From Stenotrophomonas pavanii (GTDB lineage: Bacteria > Pseudomonadota > Gammaproteobacteria > Xanthomonadales > Xanthomonadaceae), in the NCBI RefSeq assembly GCF_900101175.1, contig NZ_FNFQ01000004.1, forward strand, positions 186,001 through 250,000: DNA of 64,000 nucleotides, given 5' to 3'. Positions 22,611 through 30,452 of the stretch are shown here, in pieces. The translations under genes were made by a program, and so were the position numbers. Position 1 is the first letter of the stretch. Each line of letters begins with the position of its first letter. The notes beneath the pieces are model-generated. The model was given only the letters and a program-made list of their open reading frames with translations. It was not told the DNA's origin and did no database searches.

Positions 22611-23435
22611 CTACCGTTCCCGGTCGAAGCTCTTCTTGTGCTCGGGCGTTCTGCCCAACTCAGCGGATCTCTCCCATGAGCGGGTTTTTGGCATATCAAG
22701 GAGCTGCTCCAATGAATCAGCCGACCGGATTCTGTAGCCTTGCGCCGTACTGGCGACGGCTAGCCACTGCGCTGGCGGTTCTCCGCTTCCCATCAGCTTC
22801 CTCATTACGCTGAGTCGCCTCAGATAGGATTCGAGGACCCTTGGTGCCACGCCAAGCGGAGACGTTTGTCTATCAAGCCCAGTGCAGTTAACCAGGAGAT
22901 CCACCATCGCCGTTCCTCTGGTGGCCTGACCTTTGCTCGCTTCGGGGTCCCGCAAGAATGCGGAGTAGCGCATTGCACCAATCGTTATTTCATCTTGATC
23001 CTTGGCGCCGAAGCACAAGAAATGGGCCTTCTTGGCGATATCCTGCATCTGCTTATCCTCCAGATAGCGCTGAAGGTTGGCCGGTGGCCACTTGCCGCGT
23101 TCTGAGCGTGCGGCCGGCCAGCTGCGCTTGAACTCCAACGCCACACACCAGTCCCCCCCCGCGATGAGATCGCCGAACGTGCCGTCGAGAGGGGTCTGCT
23201 GGAACAGATTCACAGGCAAGGGTTTTCCAGTTCTACCGCTCTCGTAACCCAATGCGTAGATGAAGGCACCTAGGAGCTGGTTCTCGTAGGCGATGCCTGG
23301 ACGTGCAGCCGATTGAAGACTGGTACTCAATTGCTTCTCTCCTGATGACACGATTCGCGCGCTCGGTTCGACTGTCCGCACGGGTCGCTCGCGGGATTTG
23401 ATGGCTTGATCAGCCCGGAGAGGGGGCGGCCGCAT
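22611..23435 (-). CDS. Predicted PD-(D/E)XK-type nuclease-like protein
   Basis: The 274-residue protein contains GTFGDLIAGGDWCVALEFKRSW (about 84-105): an Asp, a turn, then a hydrophobic strand with E-F-K, the D-Xn-E-X-K pattern of PD-(D/E)XK nucleases. Upstream, AYENQLLGAFIYALGY (about 49-64) is a plausible conserved first helix with a catalytic Glu. I cannot match the rest to a named family. It is encoded beside a YjzC-like peptide gene (25-bp gap, same strand) and opposite an XRE/ImmA pair, a neighbourhood typical of island defence or phage-repressor modules. Nuclease activity is inferred from one motif. Confidence 0.55.
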   Translation of the reverse strand: MRPPPLRADQAIKSRERPVRTVEPSARIVSSGEKQLSTSLQSAARPGIAYENQLLGAFIYALGYESGRTGKPLPVNLFQQTPLDGTFGDLIAGGDWCVALEFKRSWPAARSERGKWPPANLQRYLEDKQMQDIAKKAHFLCFGAKDQDEITIGAMRYSAFLRDPEASKGQATRGTAMVDLLVNCTGLDRQTSPLGVAPRVLESYLRRLSVMRKLMGSGEPPAQWLAVASTAQGYRIRSADSLEQLLDMPKTRSWERSAELGRTPEHKKSFDRER

Positions 23436-23460
23436 CCAGGCACCGCCCCTCCGACCTAGC

Positions 23461-23643
23461 TCAGCGCTTTGTCTTGGTGGGATCGACCAGTCGGTAGGTT
23501 GATCCGCGGGTCGGCGTCGGTGGCAGGGGTTCCCGGCGCACTACGGTGCGCTCGGGACCTTGCCCCCCACGTGGGCCGATGATCTGGTACTGACCCGACG
23601 TCGGGGCGGGCTGACCCGGCTTGAGTCCACTGGGCTTGCTCAT
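23461..23643 (-). CDS. YjzC-like small protein
   Basis: A 60-residue basic protein starts at ATG 23643 with a strong GGAGG 5 bp upstream. It has the short conserved pattern KPGQPAPTSGQYQIIGPRGG (about 8-27), ERTVV (about 32-36) and PLPPTP (about 40-45), as in the YjzC family of small proteins, whose function is unknown. It is the first gene of a leftward pair with the nuclease-like gene. Its start faces the palindromic operator at 23683 and the xre gene. Confidence 0.72.
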   Translation of the reverse strand: MSKPSGLKPGQPAPTSGQYQIIGPRGGQGPERTVVRREPLPPTPTRGSTYRLVDPTKTKR

Positions 23644-23682
23644 ACTGGCCTCCTTGGGCGCTATCGGTATTGCATGAGTGGA

Positions 23683-23700
23683 TGTTCGGTTGACCGAACA
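23683..23700. promoter_or_regulatory. Palindromic operator between the yjzC-like and xre genes
   Basis: TGTTCGGT-TG-ACCGAACA has perfect 8-bp arms. A related half site (TTGTTCGGTATAG) lies at 23743-23755, close to the xre start. The divergent layout suggests that the XRE protein binds here and controls both directions, with ImmA relieving repression. Binding is inferred. Confidence 0.65.
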
Positions 23701-23788
23701 AAGCGGAGTGTGCCGTGTACATTCGCTACTGTCAAACATCTTGTTCGGTATAGTGCAACTTGCGATTGCACTGACCTTATGCACAAAC

Positions 23789-24112
23789 ATGAACAAAGCC
23801 TTTCAGACCAAGGTCAAAGATCTTCGGAAAAAGTCCGGCCTCACACTCGACGCCTTGGCGGATGCCAGTGGCATCAGTAAGAGCTATTTGTGGGAGATAG
23901 AGAATCGCAAGGAAGCTCCCAGTCCCTCAGCTGAGAAGCTGGGTGCGATCGCTGGCGTCTTTGGCGTTACGGTCGACTTCCTGCTTCACGAAGAAGCCGG
24001 GAGCCCGGAGGAGAGGCACTTGGATGAAGCCTTCTTCCGCAACTACAGCAACCTTGAGCCGGAGGACAGGGAACGTGTCAGGAAGATCGTCGACAGCTTC
24101 AGAAAGGGATAG
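23789..24112 (+). CDS. XRE-family repressor
   Basis: The 107-residue protein has an N-terminal Cro/C1 helix-turn-helix (about 8-62): KVKDLRKKSGLTLDALADAS then SKSYLWEIENRKEAPSPSAEKLGAIA. A short acidic/basic C-terminus follows (PEDRERVRKIV). The start at ATG 23789 places the helix-turn-helix at the normal distance; an upstream in-frame ATG at 23678 would add a segment overlapping the operator and is rejected. The next gene overlaps it and encodes an ImmA/IrrE-type protease, the pairing in which damage-activated proteolysis removes the repressor. Confidence 0.88.
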   Translation: MNKAFQTKVKDLRKKSGLTLDALADASGISKSYLWEIENRKEAPSPSAEKLGAIAGVFGVTVDFLLHEEAGSPEERHLDEAFFRNYSNLEPEDRERVRKIVDSFRKG

Positions 24113-24974
24113 GTCCGCGGCGCTGACCCCGCCGAAGGCCGCTTACAGGCTTACGAATCTGCTAAATGCCATCTCGCAAGCCCACGGCACGCCTAGATTT
24201 CCTATAGACGTGCAGGGCCTGGCGTTGGAGGCCGCGAACATCTTCAAGTGGGATGACCCCATAACCGAGGTGCGTGGGGAGGCGATCAACAACTTCGACG
24301 GCGCTCTGTTCCCGGATGACAGGCGCAAACGCTGGCTTCTTCTGTACAACAGTGCCCTAAGGTCACTCGGCAGGATCAAATTCACCCAGGCTCACGAACT
24401 AGGGCACTATTTATTACACCGCCATGAACGCGAGTGCTTTCAGTGCACCGATGAAGATATGGTCGATCTCGACCTGGATGAACGGGATATTGAAGCCGAG
24501 GCGGACTACTTCGCGTCGACATTGTTGATGCCGCTAGACGACTTTCGTGCGCAGATGGGCACTGACGCTAGTCTTGATGCCATAAGCGGTTGTGCCGATA
24601 GATACGGCGTATCTCTGACTGCTGCACTACTTCGCTGGATTGGTTACACGGACCACAACGCTGTGGTAGTTATTCACCGCGATGGTTACGTCCTGAAGTC
24701 CAAAGCAAGCCAGTCCGCGTTTCGTAGCGGGGCGTTCTTCCCGTCGCGGCGGAAGGTCATCGCAGTCCCAGACGATGTACTTGCGTCTAGTGACGTGCCG
24801 AAGAATACGATAGGCGTTGAAACGGACGCTAAGCTCTGGTTTCCATATGTGGCAAGTGGAACAAGTCTTCGTGAAATGAAGGTCACTGCCGACCACTATG
24901 ACTTCGCCATCTCACTCTTGGTTCTGCCACGAGGGACCTCTGCTTGGAAGCCGCGCTGCTCAGACAAGGCATGA
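24075..24974 (+). CDS. ImmA/IrrE-family metallopeptidase
   Basis: The protein contains the zinc-protease motif AHELGHYLLHR (HExxH) and a downstream EAEADYFASTLLMP helix with the third zinc ligand, as in COG2856/ImmA. These proteases cut XRE-type repressors and so switch on mobile-element genes. The best start is GTG 24075, with GGAGG 9 bp upstream, overlapping the xre gene by 38 bp in another frame and giving 299 residues; no ATG is available between there and the catalytic domain. It probably targets the upstream XRE protein and releases the YjzC-like/nuclease-like genes. Confidence 0.85.
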   Translation: MSGRSSTASERDRSAALTPPKAAYRLTNLLNAISQAHGTPRFPIDVQGLALEAANIFKWDDPITEVRGEAINNFDGALFPDDRRKRWLLLYNSALRSLGRIKFTQAHELGHYLLHRHERECFQCTDEDMVDLDLDERDIEAEADYFASTLLMPLDDFRAQMGTDASLDAISGCADRYGVSLTAALLRWIGYTDHNAVVVIHRDGYVLKSKASQSAFRSGAFFPSRRKVIAVPDDVLASSDVPKNTIGVETDAKLWFPYVASGTSLREMKVTADHYDFAISLLVLPRGTSAWKPRCSDKA

Positions 24975-25071
24975 TTCAGTGGAACTCGCGGTCAAGCTGC
25001 TGTAGATGAGACGTCTCCTTTTGGCTGAGAGCAAACATTGCCGCACTCGCTGAGCTGCACGCTTTGGCTGC

Positions 25072-25365
25072 TTAAGGTCTATGGCACTCAGCTCCGATCT
25101 GCTCAGTGAGAACTGTTAGGGATTGCTGGAATGCGGCCGCAAATTGCTGACCACCGACTCTCTCGTGGCTATGAGCGATCGAGGGAAGCGGTCTGGTCCA
25201 CGTGTCGAGAAGGATCTCTTGGTCTTGGTGTGTTAGAAACGAAACCCGCAACCCATACTCCATTGCTTTGAGGTAGCCGCGGTGCATCTCAAGCGCGGCC
25301 TCGCAAGCGTGGAGGCGGTCAAGGATTTCTGTGATCTCGGAGGTCATGGCAGTCTGGACAGGCAA
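25072..25365 (-). CDS. Unknown small helical protein
   Basis: This reading frame of 97 residues has a helical, heptad-like start (SEITEILDRLHACEAALEMHRGYL, residues 9-32 in part) and no recognisable domain. An internal ATG at 25347 (MTSEITEIL) may be the true start. It diverges from the gene at 25410, with a 44-bp gap. It could be a phage-type tail or regulatory small protein; evidence is limited to length and codon pattern. Confidence 0.45.
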   Translation of the reverse strand: MPVQTAMTSEITEILDRLHACEAALEMHRGYLKAMEYGLRVSFLTHQDQEILLDTWTRPLPSIAHSHERVGGQQFAAAFQQSLTVLTEQIGAECHRP

Positions 25366-25409
25366 GGGGCGGGAAGGCGATAGTCTGCGATCGTCTGGAC
25401 GAGTTCGCC

Positions 25410-26024
25410 ATGAGCATCCTCAACCTTTTGCTCACTCGTGACCACCTTGTCGTTGCGGTAGATACCTTGGCAGAGGATGCTCTCACAGGGGCACATTCCG
25501 CTGGGGCAAAGCTGCTGCTGATCCCTCAGCACAACCTTGTGTTTGCTACGCGAGGTTCTATGCAGTTCTTCCTTCGCATTTATGAGTTGGCGCTGCAGGC
25601 CAGCTTTCGCGCAGATTTCTCAATGGAACAGTTATCTGCCGAGCTGGGGTTTGTGGTGGACCAGTTGTGGCCAAACTACGAGAAGGCGGCAGCCAAGGCG
25701 GGATTGCCGATCGAGCAGCTCGGGACCGAGTTGGTGCTTGGTGGCTGGTCGCCGAAGAACGGCCGGATGATGGCCACGGCATATGCCAAAAGCGGCAACC
25801 AGCGCCCTTGTGTGGCCCAGCCGATTGGGGGGCAGCTGGCGTCGCCAGGCGAACCGCTCCAGGCTGTGATTCCTAGCATGGCCCAGACGGATCTACTGGC
25901 CCATGCGCGCCTGCAGGCCAGCCACCTCAACGAGCAACTGGGCCGGCGGGTGGCGGGAGGCCGGCTGCTGGCTGGGTTCCTGCAAAAGGGGCAAACCGTG
26001 CTCAAGGATCTAGGAGAGATCTAG
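25410..26024 (+). CDS. Unknown protein, possibly of Ntn-hydrolase (proteasome-like) fold
   Basis: The 204-residue protein begins MSILNLLLTRDHLVVAVDTLAED and contains AGAKLLLIPQHNLVFATRGSM (about 31-51): alternating strands with a Thr/Asp-rich start, a layout vaguely like proteasome-type Ntn hydrolases. No catalytic residue can be assigned with certainty, so the idea is weak. The C-terminal third is helical and Leu/Gln-rich. Its higher GC and host-like codons differ from nearby island genes. It lies near the right end of the transposon, before decayed sequence. Confidence 0.5.
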   Translation: MSILNLLLTRDHLVVAVDTLAEDALTGAHSAGAKLLLIPQHNLVFATRGSMQFFLRIYELALQASFRADFSMEQLSAELGFVVDQLWPNYEKAAAKAGLPIEQLGTELVLGGWSPKNGRMMATAYAKSGNQRPCVAQPIGGQLASPGEPLQAVIPSMAQTDLLAHARLQASHLNEQLGRRVAGGRLLAGFLQKGQTVLKDLGEI

Positions 26025-26050
26025 GTCGTTGGCGTTAATCCGGCCAAGGC

Positions 26051-26185
26051 CAGAATTCCCGCCGCGGCGAACTGGTCGAAGTTCTTCCTGACTGGGCCCG
26101 ACCGTCGTTTCCACTACACATCATCTATCCACCGGGAGGACTTCGAAGTGCGCGTCTCCCGGAATTCATCGACTGGATGTTGCGG
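26051..26185 (+). pseudogene. LysR-family regulator, C-terminal relic
   Basis: In one + frame the sequence reads RGELVEVLPDW, LHIIYPPGGL and LPEFIDWML, the standard C-terminal end of LysR effector-binding domains (G-x-L-V-x-V-L-x-x-W ... H-x-x-Y-P). No N-terminal part is present and there is no start, so only a fragment remains. Confidence 0.72.
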
Positions 26186-26787
26186 TGGTCACCACTGCCG
26201 CTCACCGCCTGCATGGTCAATCACCGTGTACCAGCACGTCCGTCTGCAATGGAAGACCTTTACTCCGGACATTGGCCCTTGGGGGCGGCAGCAACGATCA
26301 GCTCGACCAGGGCTGCCAGGTACTCCATGGCCGTTACTGGCGGCGCCGTCCCGCCAGTGCGCTGCATAAAACTGGTCTAATCCGAACGTGCAAGTCGCAG
26401 CCACGCTCCTGCGGAACTCGCTGGCAGCACATAGGCCAGTATGCGAGGCGCCGTGGTCCGATGCGACCACGGCCAAGCAATACCAGCTCGGTGTGGCTGG
26501 TTGAACGTAAGCAGCGCAAGTATTCGGCCGAAACGCCGCTCATTGGTCCATCCGTGTAGGAGAGGAAGCGGCAGCCATCGAGCAGGGCGACCTCACTGAC
26601 AACTACTTCTCGAATGAAGCAAGACGCGTCGCACATGATGGCCGAGAGTCGATGTTGACTGAGATCTGCGACTACTGAGATTACAAACACCACAGGCCTA
26701 TTTGGCACGATCCCCCTGCTGTGAACTTGGGAGTGGACGTCCAGACACACTGCAGTTCATGCACGTGCTGCACCCCGCGCTTGAGCA
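26186..26787. other. Decayed sequence before the transposon right end
   Basis: No gene can be supported on either strand. The open frames present are short, of mixed composition and lack family features. The segment probably consists of remnants left by older insertions between the LysR relic and the right-end repeats. Confidence 0.5.
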
Positions 26788-26919
26788 TGAATTCTTGTCG
26801 CCTGCGTGGCGCAGTGTGCGTGAGATTCATGGATCAATGACGTACACGAATTCAGCGACACAAATTTCGAATATGTGATGAATGTTTGTCATGGGCGACA
26901 AGAATTTGGGACGTGCATA
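26788..26919 (-). repeat. Transposon right end: terminal repeat and subterminal repeats
   Basis: Reading inward from 26919 the sequence starts TATGCACGTCCCAAAT, pairing with TACGCACGTTAGAAAT at the left end. Related about 21-bp blocks lie at 26888-26908 (AAATTCTTGTCGCCC on the minus strand) and 26848-26868 (AAATTTGTGTCGCTGAATTC), with an inverted copy at 26788-26806 (ATGAATTCTTGTCGCCTGCG). These match the expected TnsB-binding array; the larger number at this side recalls the right end of Tn7. Confidence 0.72.
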
Positions 26920-26924
26920 CTGCC
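26920..26924. repeat. Right target-site duplication (CTGCC)
   Basis: Second copy of the 5-bp duplication. It is followed directly by GCCGGTGGACCAG, the next comF codons. Confidence 0.92.
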
Positions 26925-27354
26925 GCCGGTGGACCAGCTGCTGCTGCGCTACAAGTTCCATCAGGACCTGGCGGCTGGTCGCCTGCTGGCGCAGTTGATG
27001 CAGCGCGCACCACCGCCCTGGTCATGCCCGCCGCTGGTGCCGGTGCCGCTGCACCGCCGGCGCCTGCGCCAGCGCGGCTACAACCAGGCTGCCGAGCTGT
27101 GCCGGCTGCTGCCGTTGCCGGTCTGGCAGGGGCTGTACCGGCAGCGGCACACAGCGCCGCAGTCCGAACGCACGGCCGAACAGCGCAGGGAAAACCTGTT
27201 CGATGCGTTCGATGTCCACGGTCCGGTGCCTACGCGTCTGACGGTGGTCGACGACGTGATGACCACCGGCAGCACGGTAACCGAAGTCGCCGAAACCCTG
27301 CGCTGCGTGGGCGCCGAAGAGGTGCGGGTGTGGGTGTGCGCGCGGGTGCCGTGA
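26925..27354 (+). pseudogene. comF: comF, 3' half, downstream of the Tn7-like element
   Basis: This fragment encodes the phosphoribosyltransferase part of ComF: VDQLLLRYKFHQDL, then PVPLHRRRLRQRGYNQA, and the PRPP-binding motif LTVVDDVMTTGSTV (residues about 187-200 of the rebuilt protein). It has no start of its own in the host frame; a fused frame entering from the transposon end (ATG 26875) could in principle express it with about 15 foreign residues (26875-26919), but it would lack the zinc-binding half. Confidence 0.92.
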
Positions 27355-27412
27355 TCGCTCCCTTCATCGCAACGGGCTAGGATGAAGCCGATTCCGGATC
27401 GAAGGAGTGGCC

Positions 27413-27964
27413 ATGAATTTCCCCCTGTCTCCCTTGTTGTCGGCGGTTGGCCGTAGCTGGTGGATCCTGCTGCTGTATGGCCTGGTCGCGCTCGGCTTCG
27501 GCATCATCGCCATCGGTTGGCCGCTGTCCGCAGCCATGGCATTGGCCTGGACGCTGGGCGTGATGGCCATCATCGAAGGCGTCATCAGTCTGTTCGCACT
27601 GATCAGCGGCGGCAGCGGTGCCTCGCGCGGCTGGCTGGCGCTGTATGCCATCGCCTCGCTGGGCTTCGGCATCCTGGCGGTGATCAACCCGCTGGTCACC
27701 GCCAGCGTGCTGGTGCTGTTCCTGGCGGCATGGCTGCTGGTAGCCGGCATCTATCGCATCGTCTTCGCCATTCGCGTGCGCAAGCAGATCCAGGGCGAGT
27801 GGCTGCTGATCCTCAGTGGCGTGCTGGCAGTGGTGCTGGGGCTGCTGTTCGCGGCCAATCCGTATGCAGGCGTGGCGGTGACCACGCTGTGGATCGGCAT
27901 TGGCAGCCTGCTGTACGGGCTGCTGCAGGTGCTGGTGGCCTTCAAGCTGCGGAAGCTGAAATGA
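27413..27964 (+). CDS. HdeD-family (DUF308) membrane protein
   Basis: The 183-residue protein has about six short hydrophobic segments in a repeated pattern (ILLLYGLVALGFGIIAIGWP, then GWLALYAIASLGFGILAVIN, then LLILSGVLAVVLGLLFAANP), the threefold DUF308 repeat of HdeD, an inner-membrane protein linked to acid stress. ATG 27413 is preceded by GAAGGAG. The stop overlaps the ATG of the following lipoprotein gene (ATGA at 27961), so the two are translationally coupled. Confidence 0.88.
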   Translation: MNFPLSPLLSAVGRSWWILLLYGLVALGFGIIAIGWPLSAAMALAWTLGVMAIIEGVISLFALISGGSGASRGWLALYAIASLGFGILAVINPLVTASVLVLFLAAWLLVAGIYRIVFAIRVRKQIQGEWLLILSGVLAVVLGLLFAANPYAGVAVTTLWIGIGSLLYGLLQVLVAFKLRKLK

Positions 27965-28434
27965 GGGCGGTGCCATCGTTGTTGCTGGGGGTGGCACTGG
28001 CCCTGAGCGGTTGCGCGCCGGGTGGCCTTCCGCACGCGCTGACCGGTGGCAAGGATCACCCGCCGCGCGCCGGTGTGGACGTGCGCCTGAGCGCGGTCGA
28101 TGCGGCCGGCAACGGCACTCCGGCGCGCTGGCAAGGTGAAACCCTGGCCCTGCGCGAGCCGCCGATTGCCGGTAGCGCCGACATCGCCGATGTGCGCTAC
28201 GTGCTGGATCAGGACAAGCAACCTGGCCTGCAGATCCGCTATCGACCCGAAGCGCACCAGCGCATCCACGATGGCACGGCAGCACTGGTCGGCCAGCGAG
28301 CGGCGATCAGCGTGGATGGCCGCGTGCTGATGGTGGCGACGGTGAAAGGCCCGTTCGGGGAATCGATGATGCTGAGCGGGCTGCCGAGCGTTGCCGAGGC
28401 GCAGGCGCTGGCCAGGCACATCACCGGTCAGTGA
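27961..28434 (+). CDS. Predicted lipoprotein of unknown function
   Basis: The 157-residue protein has a signal peptide ending in a lipobox (ALALSGC, Cys17), then a soluble domain with repeated short strands (SADIADVRYVLDQDKQPG; IRYRPEAHQRI). It should be lipid-anchored facing the periplasm. It overlaps the hdeD-like gene by 4 bp. The remainder resembles periplasmic substrate or SecD-N-terminal-like domains (AEAQALARHITGQ at the end), but I cannot name a family. Expression with HdeD hints at envelope stress. Confidence 0.8.
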   Translation: MRAVPSLLLGVALALSGCAPGGLPHALTGGKDHPPRAGVDVRLSAVDAAGNGTPARWQGETLALREPPIAGSADIADVRYVLDQDKQPGLQIRYRPEAHQRIHDGTAALVGQRAAISVDGRVLMVATVKGPFGESMMLSGLPSVAEAQALARHITGQ

Positions 28435-28480
28435 CGGGCGCGCCACCGCGCTACGCGCGGAGGTCGACCAAGGTCGACCG

Positions 28481-30283
28481 CTACCGTGCGAACCGTGCCT
28501 CGATCTCCTCCAGTGACTTGCCCTTGGTCTCCGGCAGCCAGAACGCGGCCACCAGGAAGAACACGAAGGTGCACGCCGCCCAGAACACGAACATGCTGGC
28601 GTAGCCGTAGTGGCCCACCGTCGGCAGGAAGATCGCGGCGATGGTGGTCGACACGAACTGGTTGATCAGCAGGGCGATGCTCATGCCGTTGGAGCGGATG
28701 CGGTTGGGCATCAGTTCTGACAGCGCCAGCCACACGCACACGCCGGGGCCGACCGCGAAGAACGCGACGAACACCAGGATGCAGGCAGCGACCGCCCAGC
28801 CATGGGCCGGCGGCGGTACCGGGCCGATACGGGCCTGCTCGATGCGCAGCGGTGCCTGCGCGGCACTGGCCGGGTCGGCAAACGGGTTCAGATGCAGTTT
28901 GCGGAAGAAGGCACCGATCACGCTGTCGGCCTGCACGGTGCCGGCGCGCTCGATGCGCAGCTCGCGATCAGTCAGGTTGTCGCTGCGCAGGGCCCGCACA
29001 TTGGTGAAGTCACCATAGGCGTACGACACGGTCAGCTGCATCGGCCGGCCCTGGCTGTCGATGCCATTGCCCAGGCGCTGCCACTGCGCGTCGTCCAGCA
29101 CCAGCTGCAGGCCGTCGCCGCTGACCGCCGCCTGCAGCTGCGGCTGCACGTCGGCACGGCCGCGCTCGGCCTGGAAGAACAGGGTGGCGGCGGCCAGCAG
29201 CGCCACGCAGATGCCGCCGCTGCCGAGCATCAGCAGGAACTTGCGGCCTTTGCGGTCGACCAGCAGCAGGGCGACCACGGTCATCACCGCGTTGAGCAGC
29301 TTGATTGCCACGTCGGCGCCGTTGGCGACCGAGCCGGACAGGCCGGCCTGGTTGAGGATGTTCACCGCGTAGGCCAGCACCGAGTTGATGCCGGTAGCCT
29401 GGGTGCAGGCCAGCACCACGCAGGCCAGCAGGAACGGCACCACATAGCGGCGGCTGAGCAGGGGGTCGCGCCTGCCGTCGCTGCTGCTCGATTCCGGCGC
29501 CTGGATCTGGGCCAGCGTGGGCTCGACGTCTGCGCTGGGAAGCACACGCTGCAGGCTGCGGCGGGCGTCGTCGATGCGACCGCGACGCACCAGCCAGCGC
29601 GGCGATTCGGACAGCCAGAAAATGCCCGCGCAGAACAACAGGCCCGGCGCCAGGCAACTCCAGAAGATGGTGCGCCAGGCATGATCCTTCACCGTGAACA
29701 GTTCCTGCGCCTGCTGTGCAAGCGGCAGCGAGCGCACCGCTTCGGCGGCGGCATCCACCGCATGTGCGTGGTACAGCCCGATCAGTGCGGCCAGCACCAG
29801 GCCAATGGTCAGCAGCAGCTGGAACATTGCCGCACCCCGGCCACGTCGCTCGGGACTGAGGACCTCGGCCAGGTACAGCGGCACCACCACGCCGATCAGG
29901 CCACCGCTGACGCCTTGAAGCAGGCGGCCCAGCAGCAGCGGCGTATAGCCGGAGGCCAGCGCCATGATCGGGATGGAGGCGGTGAACAGCAGGCCGGCCA
30001 GCAGCATCGCACCGCGGCGACCGATCAGGTCGGCGACCATGCCGGCGAACAGCGAGGACAGCACGCTGCCCAGCAGTACCGCCGCCACCACGAAGCCGAG
30101 CTGCTGGCTGCTGAGCTGCCAGGCGTGGCTGGCCGTTGCCTCCAGGTAGGGCAGGGCACCGGCGATGATGCCGATGTCGATGCCGTACAGCAGGCCACCG
30201 AGGCCGCCGATGAAGAGCAGGTAGCGTACGGGCCAGCGCGGGGTGGGGGAAGCGGGTACGGCAGGTGCGGCGGCTGCGGTCAT
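28481..30283 (-). CDS. agaP: MFS sugar-porter, probable GalNAc permease
   Basis: The 600-residue protein has the sugar-porter fold: IGGLGGLLYGIDIGIIAGALPYL (about 25-47), DLIGRRGAMLLAGLLF, a VPLYLAE(V)LSPERRGRGA motif, SESPRWLVRRGR, and the C-terminal WLPETKGKSLEEIEARF signature. Typical members are about 460-480 aa; this one has a soluble insertion of about 140 residues between membrane segments in the second half (about 365-505). It is the last gene of the leftward aga operon and should import GalNAc across the inner membrane. ATG 30283 was chosen because the sequence upstream is a SMAG repeat. The substrate is inferred from context. Confidence 0.8.
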   Translation of the reverse strand: MTAAAAPAVPASPTPRWPVRYLLFIGGLGGLLYGIDIGIIAGALPYLEATASHAWQLSSQQLGFVVAAVLLGSVLSSLFAGMVADLIGRRGAMLLAGLLFTASIPIMALASGYTPLLLGRLLQGVSGGLIGVVVPLYLAEVLSPERRGRGAAMFQLLLTIGLVLAALIGLYHAHAVDAAAEAVRSLPLAQQAQELFTVKDHAWRTIFWSCLAPGLLFCAGIFWLSESPRWLVRRGRIDDARRSLQRVLPSADVEPTLAQIQAPESSSSDGRRDPLLSRRYVVPFLLACVVLACTQATGINSVLAYAVNILNQAGLSGSVANGADVAIKLLNAVMTVVALLLVDRKGRKFLLMLGSGGICVALLAAATLFFQAERGRADVQPQLQAAVSGDGLQLVLDDAQWQRLGNGIDSQGRPMQLTVSYAYGDFTNVRALRSDNLTDRELRIERAGTVQADSVIGAFFRKLHLNPFADPASAAQAPLRIEQARIGPVPPPAHGWAVAACILVFVAFFAVGPGVCVWLALSELMPNRIRSNGMSIALLINQFVSTTIAAIFLPTVGHYGYASMFVFWAACTFVFFLVAAFWLPETKGKSLEEIEARFAR

Positions 30284-30340
30284 CGGCGTATTCCTGGAAT
30301 AACGGGGATGGTGCGTGGCTGGGGCATTTTGCTTGCGCGC

Positions 30341-30445
30341 TTCATGTAGAGCCGGGCCATGCTCGGCTTGCCGCGCGAAGCACGGCGCGGACGTCATCGA
30401 TGTCGGTACGAAAAGCAGCCGAGCATGGCTCGGCTCTACAAGAAC
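30341..30445. repeat. SMAG-type GTAG hairpin pair
   Basis: GTAGAGCCGGGCCATGCTCGGC at one side and GCCGAGCATGGCTCGGCTCTAC at the other form two inverted GTAG hairpins, typical of the Stenotrophomonas REP (SMAG) family. They lie between agaA and agaP, where they may affect transcript stability or partial termination. Confidence 0.8.
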
Positions 30446-30452
30446 GCAGCTA

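Larger units (their letters stand above)
1882..26919. mobile_element. Tn7-like transposon (TnsAB-fusion type) inserted in comF
   Basis: The element is 25,038 bp. Its boundaries are set by the CTGCC duplication, by imperfect terminal inverted repeats (TACGCACGT at the left, TATGCACGT read inward from the right) and by restoration of comF on excision. It encodes a complete-looking tnsAB, tnsC and tniQ operon plus a fourth gene. Base composition is visibly lower in GC than the flanks over most of its length. Cargo lies on both sides of the tns operon, and includes phosphatases, toxin-antitoxin parts, an integrase-less cassette array, an acuI/acuR detoxification cluster and a nuclease/XRE/ImmA module. 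The termini do not begin with the TGT/ACA usual for the Tn7/Mu group. Cargo near both ends includes decayed genes, so the element has accumulated insertions. Confidence 0.92.

Noticed and set aside
26334-26750. Minus-strand 138-codon frame near the right end
   Set aside because: No domain, unusual composition and no ribosome-binding site; it probably arises by chance in decayed DNA.
26875-27354. A complete novel gene starting at ATG 26875
   Set aside because: The frame begins inside the transposon right end and then becomes ComF residues; it is the 3' half of comF fused to end sequence.
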